DNA of 64,000 bases, from assembly GCA_037893245.1 (NCBI GenBank), contig JBAIAA010000097.1, positions 930,001 through 994,000 of the forward strand. The letters are read 5' to 3'. The notes under the pieces are model-generated. The model made no database searches. It saw only the letters and a list, made by a program, of their open reading frames with translations, and was not told the origin of the DNA. Both the position numbers and the translations under genes were made by a program. How positions within the stretch are numbered: position 1 is the stretch's first letter; every line of letters starts with the position of its first letter. This document shows, one piece after another, positions 21,476 through 32,739 of this stretch. Source of the stretch: Crossaster papposus (lineage: Eukaryota; Echinodermata; Asteroidea; Velatida; Solasteridae).

Positions 21476-22685
21476 CACCATAGAGAAAGGACCACAGAAG
21501 GAGTTTGAACTTATCGGGCTTCAAAGCGCCTCACGTTCGTCGCCGCGCTGATAAAGATCTGCGGTTTTACGACCGCAATTAGGCTAGTGTAAACATTGTC
21601 GGTCACTCAGCGAGTGCTGCACTCTGACCTTCATACCATAGAATTCGCAAAAAGCTATTAACACACTGCTAGTGCTGCCTCAGGACGACGAGATTTAATT
21701 CTTCAGATTACAATAAGTTATCTAATTATTGTTGATTGATCAAACAAAAGTATTGCAAGACTTTGAAATTGAGCATTTTACAACAGGCCATGTGTATCAA
21801 AAATGTTATTTTGTAATCATCAAGGGATCAAATTAAACGTAACTTTTTGTTCCATCAATAGATTGTCCTTTAACATGTTTAAGTTAACAATACTATAGTA
21901 AATACGTTAAAATTTTAATTTGAATTAAAATGTCCATACCTCTTGGAAATCGCAACAAATTATACTATTTTCGACATGGACAAAATCAATTCAAAGTTGC
22001 TTTGTATACAGTAGGAATGGTCATGCTGATGTGTGCCTTGTTTACAAAAAAAATCGTTAAAACTTAAAATATTCTCGATTTTCAAGTTTTTTGTTTACAG
22101 TTGGGTAACACTGGGGAACGTAATGGCATACATCACAAGAAAGCTCATTTCATGACAAAGAACATGCACTATTTCGTTAGCATGCAGGGTCATGCATTTT
22201 CATGAAAATATCATATTTAATAACCTATCCCCTAGGATTGATTTGTTTCATAAATGGACCATTATTTACTGAAAACTTGGCCGATTTTCGCCGAACAAAC
22301 GTTGAAATATACTGCTTCGAATATAGAAACTGCACATCGGTATTCACGTGGTATGAGTCACCAATAAACACTGTGCATGCGTTAAAGCTTCGCTTGTTCA
22401 CATTATTTTCTCTCCAGAAAGTGGAAAATCGCTGCAGTGAAGTGACGTCAGCGTTGAGTTTTTCACCGTACAACGCATAGGAGGTTACCGATTACCAGCT
22501 AAAATGTCGGCGACGAACGTATCGCGTCAAAGGAGGCTTGCGGTCAGTGGTCCAGCTTGCGGTCGTAGTGCTTTAGCAATGGGCATACCAGAGGATCTGA
22601 TAACAGTAATTGGCTTAGATTTTATAGCCCGGGAAGTTCAAACTCCTTCTGTGGTCCTTTTTCTATGCTCTCACCGAGTGAAATA
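21476..22685. repeat. 1.1 kb segment bounded by inverted copies of the gag/protease junction
   Basis: About 55 bp at 21476-21530 on the plus strand read like the minus-strand sequence at 22685-22625, around AGGACCACAGAAGGAGTTTG. The retrotransposon reading is interrupted exactly here. The 1.1 kb between is AT-rich and without recognisable genes. Short frames at 22202-22480 and 22504-22698 are unassigned. It may be an insertion accompanied by an inverted duplication, or a local inversion. Confidence 0.6.
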
Positions 22686-23823
22686 TTACCTGTCATGATG
22701 AAAGGTAAGTAATCTTTTCGAATTTCAGACAAAGGACCATCAACCTCATTAAAAGTTTCTGGGAATGTGGGATTTCGTGCTATCTTACTAAACGCTATAG
22801 GTTTAGACTCGCTAGTACCAGCTTGCTTCCTTAAATAAGCATAACAATTTGATTTCACATGGCCCAACTTCTTGCAAAAAGAGCAAACTATAGTGGGCTT
22901 AGAAAAATCCTTCTTTGCACTATTCCTTGAATTCCAATTGTCAGGTTTACTGTCTGCAGACTTTGAATTTTGATTATTCTTAACCTGACGCTTAAAAGGG
23001 TTGTAATCTCCCTTATAAAATTGCATTTTATGTGTTAGGATATAATCATCAGCCAACACACCAGCCTGGTGTAAATCTGTTACTTTGTGCTCCTCAAGAT
23101 ATGCTTTTATATTATCAGGTACACATGATTTAAATTCCTCTAAAAGCATAACCTGACGCAACTTGGCAAACTCAGTAGCAGCTCCACATGAATTACACCA
23201 TCTGTCAAAGAGATTCTCTTTTTCACGAGAAAACTCAATATAATTTTGCGTATCCTGTTTTCTGGTATTTCTGAATTTTTGCCTATAAGCCTCTGGCACC
23301 TGTTCGTAGGCTTTCAAAATGGCCGTTTTCACAATTGCATAATCCTTACTTTGCTCTACACTTCCTGACCCCTACCAGTAAGCACACTTTCCATTAACAA
23401 GGTCCGCATATCCGATGGCCACTGAAGCCTGTCGGCCACTTTTTCAAAATGACAAAAAAACTTATCAACTTCATTATCATGAAAGGGTGGCACCAAGCGA
23501 ATGTGTTTGCTAGGGTCAACGGAGGTGTGTGATTTTCCAACTTTGAATGTTGTAGTTGAGATAACCCCAATTCAATTTCAGCCTTTTTCCTTTTTTCAAT
23601 CTCAATTTCCAGTTCAAGTTCAAGTTCCTTGAGTCTAACTGCGGCATCCTCAGAATACTAGGCCCTGCACCTGGCGATTTTAACATACCTTCGTCTGCCA
23701 TGAATTCTACAATTACGGTTTTTAGGTCGGCTTTTTTCATACTAAGGAGTATCGAGACTTTATAATACTTAGCCACATCAAAAAGCTCAGATCGAGTTCA
23801 TTAATATCGAATTTGCTTGCCAT
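22622..23823 (-). pseudogene. Gmr1-like Gag with SCAN-like capsid and CCHC knuckle
   Basis: The main frame (23332-22622) encodes a helical segment with YEQVPEAYRQKFRN, LFDRWCNSC, LRQVMLLEEFKSCVPDNIKA and LHQAGVLADDY. Its spacing resembles the vertebrate SCAN domain, which is known to derive from Gag of Gmr1-like elements. A basic stretch and one knuckle, CSFCKKLGHVKSNC, follow. The N-terminal part lies upstream in other frames (23823-23516), starting at an ATG 88 bp after the primer site, with at least two frameshifts and a charged, probably coiled segment. Gag would form the virus-like particle. The gene is broken and cannot make a full-length product. Confidence 0.8.
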
Positions 23824-23910
23824 GATTGCTCACAATGCAATATACAATTGCCACTACTAGAGATGTTATGGTTTCAGTTCCTGGACAAGCCCCCAATTCT
23901 GTTACACCCT

Positions 23911-23928
23911 ATCCTGCCGACTACGCCA
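23911..23928 (-). other. tRNA-Ser primer-binding site of the Gmr1-like element
   Basis: The plus strand reads ATCCTGCCGACTACGCCA, identical to the 3' end of a eukaryotic tRNA-Ser plus CCA over 18 nt. It lies 2 nt inside the 5' LTR boundary at 23931 on the minus strand. Confidence 0.85.
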
Positions 23929-23930
23929 AC

Positions 23931-23979
23931 TGTAACCGAGTGGTATCCTGGTCACAAAAATATCAACAACAATCAAAAA
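23931..23979 (-). repeat. 5' LTR of Gmr1-like element, 3' part
   Basis: 49 bp that match 4354-4402 of the 3' LTR with a few substitutions and end at the primer site. The LTR is cut here by the 12.2 kb modular array and resumes at 36194. Confidence 0.8.
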
Positions 23980-24746
23980 CTAGACATGTGTTTGTGGACA
24001 AACACAGAGCTGTTTCGATTGTCTTACTTTCAATATGTGTGTGTGGTGGTCTATGTGTGTGCCAAGTCTGAAGTCGATTGGATTTGCACAAGTGCCAAAG
24101 ATATATTAGTTGAAAAAAACGTGTACAAATCCTATGGGGAAAACCTGCACCTTTATTGTGACGTCACGTGAATTGCATACCAAGTTTAATGGAGTGTACC
24201 AAAGGGTGCACCACTCTAATTGAAAGGAGAATTTCTACGCGAACTCATTAGCATGAAATGTGCCCCCACAGTTTCTTTTGAAAAAGGAGACCGTTTGGTA
24301 TAAAAAAAATGTTGGATTGTGTAAAAATAGCATTGGGATCAACTCCCTGGTTTTTGAGCTTCAATCTGAGGGCAGACTTGATAAAATCACGGTTACAAAA
24401 TGGGTCCTAATTGCCCTAAAACGTGGAGGGATGCCATTTGTAAAATGGCTGTTTTCAGTCTCGGGAAGTATCACTTTTCGGGAGGTGAGTTTCTTTTGGT
24501 GTGAATATTAAAAAATGTAATTGGCTAACCCACTAAAAATTAAAAAGAAATGGAAAGATAAAGACCAAGACAATAATCTAATTGTTGTTTGAGAAACCCC
24601 AGTGATGTCGGTGTGCATGAAACTTGGTACTGAACATTGTTGATTTTACACTGTTTTCAACGGGACTTGAATTAGGCTAGCTAATAGTGCATCCATAAAT
24701 CGATGCGGCGCGTACGATGCGCGCGACATGTGTAACCACAACAAAC

Positions 24747-25157
24747 ATGGCGGATTCATCGGTCCTGCGACCCCGTAGAATGTCATCGCAGCAAGCCATG
24801 AATCTGCTTTCCCACTGCATTTCTAACGTGGAAAGCGACAAAGAAAGTAGCGAAGAATCAGACTACAATGAAGAAGAGAGCCAGTCAAGCAAGCCAGTGA
24901 AGATTCGTAGGATTCCGCGCTTGATTCTGATGACTATGTGGGCCTTCCACCGGCACCGCCTAGGCAACGACAACAAAACGTTCGGCCACACAAGCGTCCA
25001 CGAGATCAGGGCATTGCTACGGCGGCCAACACTGCGGCACAAATCAAATGGCAAGATGTCTCCAAATCGAAAAAAAGATGAACCCGGACATTCATTTCGA
25101 TTCATGCCAAACAAAACTTCATCCATTTACATTGTACATTTACATGCACTGCGATAA
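24747..25157 (+). pseudogene. Possible piggyBac-like transposase N-terminus
   Basis: The frame from ATG 24747 (open from 24717) encodes RPRRMSSQQAMNLLSH followed by an acidic Ser/Glu-rich tract (DKESSEESDYNEEES). This composition is typical of piggyBac-type transposase N-termini. Soon afterwards the plausible reading moves to another frame and then stops. No DDD catalytic region was found. It lies in AT-rich DNA (24530-25700) inside the first long module of the array, so it may be a remnant carried within it. The family call is weak; an unrelated acidic protein fragment is equally possible. Confidence 0.3.
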
Positions 25158-25739
25158 GAAAGCCTGTGATTTGTGCTGAATCTCGTTTTCTAGTAGTTTT
25201 AGGGAAAATATCATAGCTCGCCCAAACTTATTCATATTGGGGATTTATTTTGACATATTGTTTCCAGGATCACCAGCAAAATTTTCTGCATTGGAAAATA
25301 ATTTTTGAACTACAATAAACACGTTTTACTAATAAATATGAGCAGTATTTTATTCATATTTCATATTTTCATTATTAATTTTCATATTTGACATGCCAGT
25401 AAATGTGAATATTAAATTAAACAGTTCCTTTGATTTCACAATCACATTTTTCATATTGTTAGCTTCATTTTGATACCTAACTTTGCCCCATAGACCCCAG
25501 GATTAGGGAGTTTAGGCAGTTTTATTACTAGTGGTGACACGATTCTTTCATTGTGTAAAACAATTCCCCCCAACAAAGATCAATTTCATATGGGGGGAAG
25601 TTGAACTACATGTTTGAAAAATTATCACTATACGGGGGGGGGGGGGGGGGGAGTTAAACTACATGTTGGAAAAATATCACTTTGTTTCATCTCAGGTAAA
25701 ATCGATAACTTAAACAAATGAGGGCGGCAAACAACTTTA

Positions 25740-28658
25740 ACAGTTACACGAAGTCGATCGGATTAACCAAAGTGTCAAATTCAATAGTCTGAACAAAACA
25801 AACAATGAGGGCAGCAAACAACTTTAACAGTTACACGAAGTCGATCGGATTTACCAGTGTCAAATACACAAAGTCGATCGGATTTACCAATGTGTCAAAT
25901 TCAATAGTCTGAACAAATCAAACAATCAGGGCAGCAAACCACTTTAACAGTTACACGAATTCGATCGGATTTACCAAAGTGTCAACTTCAATAGTCTGAA
26001 GAAAAACGTGTACAAAACCTATCGAGAAAATTGAACCTTTAATGTGACGTCACATGACACCCGATGACGTCATCATGATGTCATATTAATTTTCTTCTAT
26101 AACATCCTGTAATACCTGAATACCAAGTTTTACCCCAATTGGACCTGTACTTTCAGAGATAGAGGGTCCTAAAAACGGCACCTTTAACGTGACGTCACAT
26201 GACCCCCGATGAGGTCATCATGACGATTTTTCTCTTGGCCCTCCTAAGGATGGTGGTCGAGATGTGTGCTAAGTCTGAAGTCGATCAAATTTACGAAAGT
26301 GTCAGTCATTAGTCTAAAAAATAACGTGTACAAAACCTAAGGGGAAAAAAATTGAACCTTTAACGTGACGTCACGTGACCTTGAATGACGCAATAGTGCC
26401 AAATTTCTGCCAAGACCATCTGTGGGTGGTGTTCTAAGTGTATACGAAGTCTCAAGTCGATCGGATTTACTAAAGCGTCAAAGTCAATAGTCTAAAGAAA
26501 AAACGTGTACAAAACCTATGGGAAAAATATTGAATCCTTAACGTGACGTCACGTGACCTTAAATGACGCAATCGTGCCAAATTTCTGTCAGAACCATCTG
26601 TGGTTGGTATTCTAAGTGTATGCTAAGTCTCAATTCGGTCGGATTTACCAAAGTGTCAAAGTCAATAGTCTGAATAAAAACGTGTACAAACCCTATGGGG
26701 AAATAATTTGCACCTTTAACGTCACGTCACGTGACCTTGAATGACGCAATCGTACCGAATTTCTTCAAGAGCCATCTATGGGTGGTGTTCTAAGTGTATG
26801 CCAAGTTTCAAGCCCGTCGGATATACCAAAGTGTCAAAGTCAATAGTCTGAAGAAAAACGTGTACAAAACCTATGGGGAAAATTTTACCTTTAACATGAC
26901 GTCACGTGACCTTGAATGACGGAATCGCGACAAATTTCTTCTAGGACCGTCCTTGGGTGGTTGTCTAAATGTATGCCAAGTTTCAAGTCCATCAGATTTA
27001 CCAAAGTGTCAAAGTGTATTGTCTGAACAAACGTGTACAAATCCTATGGAGAACAAAAGGCAAAAAAAAACTAGACATGTGTTTGTGGACAAACACAGAG
27101 CTGTTTCGAGTGTCTTACATTACTTTCAATATGTGTGTGTGGTGGTCTATGTGTGTGCCAAGTCTCAAGTCGATCAAATTTACGAAAGTGTCAAAGTCAA
27201 CAGTCTAAAGAAAAACGTGTACAAAACCTATGGGGAAAAATTGAACCTTTAACGTGACGCCCCGTGACCTTGAATGACGTAATCGTGCCGATTTTTTTCT
27301 AGGACTGTCTGTGGATGGTGGTCTAAGTGTGTGCCAAGTCTTAAGTCGATCGGATTTACTAAAGTGTCAAAGTCAATAGTCTAAAGAAAAACGTGTACAA
27401 AACCAATGGGAGAAAAATGTGCACCTTTAACGTGACGCCACGTGACGTTCAATGAAGCAATCGTGCCTAAATTCTTTCAGGAACATCTGGGGGTGTTGTT
27501 CTAAGGGCATGCCAAGTTTCAAGTCGGTCGAATTTTCCGGAGTGTCAAATTCAATAGTCTGAAGAAAAACGTGTACAAAACCTATGGGAAAAATTTCACC
27601 TTTAACGCAAAGTCACGTGACCTTGAATGACGTAATCGCGACGAATTTCTTCTAGGACCGTCCTTGGGTAGTTGTCTAAGTGTATGCCAAGTCTCAAGTC
27701 CATCGGATTTACCAAAGTGTCAAAGTGTATTGTCTGAATAAACGTGTGCAAATCCTATGGAGAAAAGTCTGAAAAAGGAGAAAAAAAAAAAACTAGACAT
27801 GTGTTTGTGGACAAACACAGAGCTGTTTCGAGTGTCTTACATTACTTTCAATATGTGTGTGTGGTGGTCTATGTGTGTGCCAAGTCTCAAGTCGATCAAA
27901 TTTACGAAAGTGTCAAAGTCAACAGTCTAAAGAAAAACGTGTACAAAACCTATGGGGGAAAATTGAACCTTTAACGTGACGCTCCGTGACCTTGAATGAC
28001 GTAATCGTACCGATTTTTTTCTAGGACCGTCTGTGGATGGTGGTCTAAGTGTGTGCCAAGTCTTAAGTCTATCGGATTTACTAAAGTGTCAAAGTCAATA
28101 GTCTAAAGAAAAACGTGTACAAAACCGTGACCTTGAATGACGTAATCGTGCCGATTTTATTCTAGGACTGTCTGTGGATGGTGGTCTAAGTGTGTGCCAA
28201 GTCTTAAATCGATCGGATTTACTAAAGTGTCAAAGTCAATAGTCTAAAGAAAAACGTGTACAAAACCAATGGGAGAAAAATGTGCACCTTTAACGTGACG
28301 CCACGTGACGTTCAATTAAGCAATCGTGCCTAATTTCTTTCAGGAACATCTGGGGGTGTTGTTCTAAGGGCATGCCAAGTTTCAAGTCGGTCGAATTTAC
28401 CGAAGTGTCAAATTCAATAGTCTGAAGAAAAACGTGTACAAAACCTATGGGAAAAATTTCACCTTTAACGCAAAGTCACGTGACCTTGAATGACGTAATC
28501 GCGACGAATTTCTTCTAGGACCGTCCTTGGGTAGTTGTCTAAGTGTATGCCAAGTCTCAAGTCCATCGGATTTACCAAAGTGTCAAAGTGTATTGTCTGA
28601 ATAAACGTGTGCAAATCCTATGGAGAAAAGTCTGAAAAAGGAGAAAAAAAAAAAAAAA
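25740..28658. repeat. 178-bp satellite with CRE and E-box palindromes, block 1
   Basis: The recurring word CGTGTACAAA occurs at 26325, 26503, 26681, 26859, 27032, 27216, 27392 and 27570, giving a period close to 178 bp. Each unit contains a GTCGATCGGATTTACC-like word and a TGACGTCA or TGACGTCACGTGA motif. Module boundaries with poly(A) fall at 27061-27070, 27780-27792 and 28643-28658. Short frames repeated here are not genes. Confidence 0.88.
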
Positions 28659-30548
28659 CTAGAACTACGTCTGTTCAAGGAACAGAACATAGGGCTTTTT
28701 CGTATTCCCATTTTTTTAGAGTATTTGTTTTCAAAAAAACCGAATTTAAGTTAATTTAAACAGATTAAAATAAACTCAAACTGATTAAAACGATGACGTC
28801 ACACGTTTCTGAACTTTTTGTGCAACTATCTATCACCTAACAATACAAACGTATGTTATGTTAGCACGTTCCGTTGCTGAGATATGACTTAAAGGTCGAA
28901 AAACGTAATAATTCAAATATAATCGTAATATGACGTAACATTTGTCAACATGCCGCTAGAGGGCGCTATAACATTTTATGAAGTCAACGTTAACTTTGTT
29001 TTTACTTATAACCTAGCCAGCGCCTAACATCGTTTTAAATAAGTTTACATCGTTTTCCACTTTTAAATTATAATGCACTTCTGGTTTGGACCGGAAGGAA
29101 GGGTCAGGTCTTTTTGCATGTAATACAAATTATGAAGACCATGGATTAATCTATCAATTCTCCTAAAAATCTAAATCAGATCTCTTACAGTTGATTTTAT
29201 ATTGATTTTCAAAGATTAAATTTAGAAATATTTGGTTGCTTGTAATCTGACACTTGATGACGTCATCGTGACGTAATTAACAGAAAAGGTTTTAAGGTCT
29301 TTTCATTGTAACTTCCGGTTTGGTGACGTCATCAATAAATCTCTTTCTCAATATGTTCTTAGCACGAAGCTGATTATATATACACCGGTTATAAAGTAAT
29401 TTCAGCAAACTTCGCCACACACATCAACAGATTATTCATTTTAACCATTTGTCAACCTGCCGCTAGAGGGCGCTATAACGTGTTATGATGTCGCCGGTAA
29501 TTATTTTGAAAAGTTTATTCTAGCCAGACACTAACATCGTTGAAAGGAAGTTCATATCATTTTTCAGTTTTAAATTATAAGGCACTTCCGGTTTGGACCG
29601 GAAGGAAGGGTCACGTGATTTCACGCACATGAGTTGAAATGAAGATCTTTAATTATTCTATCTATTGCCACAAAAATCAAGTTTAGGCCTTTTGCGGTTG
29701 ATTTGTTATTGATTTTCAAAGATTAAAGCAATTGCACCTTTAAGATGACGTCACGTGACCCCTGATGACGTCACCATGACGTATGTCTGCGAGACACGAT
29801 TTTTCTATAGGGTCTTCACCTGGGTTAAGTTTTATGAAAATACGACTTTGTTTTCTGGTAAAAGTACTTGTGCAAAAAAACGTGTACAAAGTCTAAGCGA
29901 CGTTTTAAGGTGTTAAGGTCTTTTCATTGTAACTTCCGGTTTGGTGACGTCATCAATAAATCTCTTTCTCAATATGTTCTTAGCACGAAGCTGATTATAT
30001 ACACCGGTTATGAAGTGATTTCAGCAAACTTCGCCACACACACCAACAAATTATGCATTTTAACCATTTTTCAACCTGCCGCTAGAGGGCGCTATAACGT
30101 GTTATGACGTCGCCGGTAATTTTTTGAAAAGTTTATTCTAGCCAGACACTAACATCGTTGAAATTAAGTTCATATCATTTTCCAGTTTTAAATTATAAGG
30201 CACTTCCGGTTTGGACCGGAAGAAAGGGTCACGTGATTTCACGCACATGAGATGAAATGAAGATCCTTAATTATTCTATCTATTGCCACAAAAATCAGGT
30301 TTAGGTCTTTTGCGGTTGATTTGTTATTGATTTTCAAAGATTAAATCAATTGCACCTTTAAGATGACGTCACGTGATCCCTGATGACGTCACCATGACGT
30401 ATGTTTGCTAGGCACGAGCTTACTATGGGGTCTTCACTTGGGTTAAGTTTTATGGAAATATGACTTTGTTTTCTGGCAAAAGTACTTGTGCAAAAAAACG
30501 TGTACAAAGTCTATGGAGTTTAGGTTACTAAAAGAAAAAAAAAAAAAA
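28659..30548. repeat. 1890-bp module, copy 1
   Basis: Starts CTAGAACTACGTCTGTTC with a short stem-loop (CTGTTC/GAACAG) and ends in poly(A). Internally a block of about 610 bp beginning near 29282 recurs at 29910. It holds three CCGCTAGAGGGCGCTATAAC words (28969, 29459, 30077) and several TGACGTCA sites. The 79-residue frame at 29868-30107 is repeated in copy 2 and is not considered a gene. Confidence 0.9.
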
Positions 30549-32432
30549 CTAGAACTACGTCTGTTCAAGGAACAGAACATAGGGCTTTTTCGTATTCCCA
30601 TTTTTTTAGAGTATTTGTTTTCAAAAAAACCGAATTTAAGTTAATTTAAACAGATTAAAATAAACTCAAACTGATTAAAACGATGACGTCACACGTTTCT
30701 GAACTTTTTGTGCAACTATCTATCACCTAACAATACAAACGTATGTTATGTTAGCACGTTCCGTTGCTGAGATATGACTTAAAGGTCGAAAAACGTAATA
30801 ATTCAAATATAATCGTAATATGACGTAACATTTGTCAACATGCCGCTAGAGGGCGCTATAACATTTTATGAAGTCAACGTTAACTTTGTTTTTACTTATA
30901 ACCTAGCCAGCGCCTAACATCGTTTTAAATAAGTTTACATCGTTTTCCACTTTTAAATTATAATGCACTTCTGGTTTGGACCGGAAGGAAGGGTCAGGTC
31001 TTTTTGCATGTAATACAAATTATGAAGACCATGGATTAATCTATCAATTCTCCTAAAAATCTAAATCAGATCTCTTACAGTTGATTTTATATTGATTTTC
31101 AAAGATTAAATTTAGAAATATTTGGTTGCTTGTAATCTGACACTTGATGACGTCATCGTGACGTAATTAACAGAAAAGGTTTTAAGGTCTTTTCATTGTA
31201 ACTTCCGGTTTGGTGACGTCATCAATAAATCTCTTTCTCAATATGTTCTTAGCACGAAGCTGATTATATATACACCGGTTATAAAGTAATTTCAGCAAAC
31301 TTCGCCACACACATCAACAGATTATTCATTTTAACCATTTGTCAACCTGCCGCTAGAGGGCGCTATAACGTGTTATGATGTCGCCGGTAATTATTTTGAA
31401 AAGTTTATTCTAGCCAGACACTAACATCGTTGAAAGTAAGTTCATATCATTTTTCAGTTTTAAATTATAAGGCACTTCCGGTTTGGACCGGAAGGAAGGG
31501 TCACGTGATTTCACGCACATGAGTTGAAATGAAGATCTTTAATTATTCTATCTATTGCCACAAAAATCAAGTTTAGGCCTTTTGCGGTTGATTTGTTATT
31601 GATTTTCAAAGATTAAAGCAATTGCACCTTTAAGATGACGTCACGTGACCCCTGATGACGTCACCATGACGTATGTCTGCGAGACACGATTTTTCTATAG
31701 GGTCTTCACCTGGGTTAAGTTTTATGAAAATACGACTTTGTTTTCTGGTAAAAGTACTTGTGCAAAAAAACGTGTACAAAGTCTAAGCGACGTTTTAAGG
31801 TGTTAAGGTCTTTTCATTGTAACTTCCGGTTTGGTGACGTCATCAATAAATCTCTTTCTCAATATGTTCTTAGCACGAAGCTGATTATATACACCGGTTA
31901 TGAAGTGATTTCAGCAAACTTCGCCACACACACCAACAAATTATGCATTTTAACCATTTTTCAACCTGCCGCTAGAGGGCGCTATAACGTGTTATGACGT
32001 CGCCGGTAATTTTTTGAAAAGTTTATTCTAGCCAGACACTAACATCGTTGAAATTAAGTTCATATCATTTTCCAGTTTTAAATTATAAGGCACTTCCGGT
32101 TTGGACCGGAAGGAAGGGTCACGTGATTTCACGCACATGAGATGAAATGAAGATCCTTAATTATTCTATCTATTGCCACAAAAATCAAGTTTAGGTCTTT
32201 TGCGGTTGATTTGTTATTGATTTTCAAAGATTAAATCAATTGCACCTTTAAGATGACGTCACGTGATCCCTGATGACGTCACCATGACGTATGTTTGCTA
32301 GGCACGAGCTTACTATGGGGTCTTCACTTGGGTTAAGTTTTATGGAAATATGACTTTGTTTTCTGGCAAAAGTACTTGTGCAAAAAAACGTGTACAAAGT
32401 CTATGGAGTTTAGGTTACTAAAAGAAAAAAAA

Positions 32433-32438
<6 letters not shown>
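30549..32438. repeat. 1890-bp module, copy 2
   Basis: Direct tandem copy of 28659-30548. I see only about three substitutions by eye (for example at 31431, 32114 and 32187), plus a longer poly(A) tail (about 32424-32463). Confidence 0.9.
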
Positions 32439-32463
<25 letters not shown>

Positions 32464-32649
32464 TTAGAACAAAAACAAAGGCTTTTTCGCAAAATTGCGA
32501 AAAAGCCAAAAAAAAAAAAAAAAAAAAAAAAAATCAGAACAAAAACAAAGGCTTTTTCGCAAAATTGCGAAAAAGCCAAAAAAAAAAAAAAAAGAAAAAA
32601 AAAAACTTTAACGATTACAAAAGCTGTTTCGGTGAAAAACCGAAACAGC

Positions 32650-32681
<32 letters not shown>

Positions 32682-32739
32682 CTTTAACGATTACAAAAGC
32701 TGTTTCGGTGAAAAACCGAAACAGCTAAAAAAAAAAAAA
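32464..32739. repeat. Four short poly(A)-hairpin modules
   Basis: Two copies have the stem GGCTTTTTCGC/GCGAAAAAGCC and two have the stem AGCTGTTTCGGT/ACCGAAACAGCT. Each is followed by a poly(A) tract of about 12-35 bases. The stems reuse the words GGCTTTTTCG and GCTGTTTCG that occur at the heads of the two types of long module. Confidence 0.88.

Noticed and set aside
29868..31997. Identical 79-residue frames at 29868-30107 and 31758-31997 as a conserved gene
   Set aside because: Identity follows from the recent 1890-bp duplication, and the related sub-repeats do not keep the frame.
32376..32687. 103-residue lysine-rich frame
   Set aside because: Produced by poly(A) tracts between short hairpin modules.
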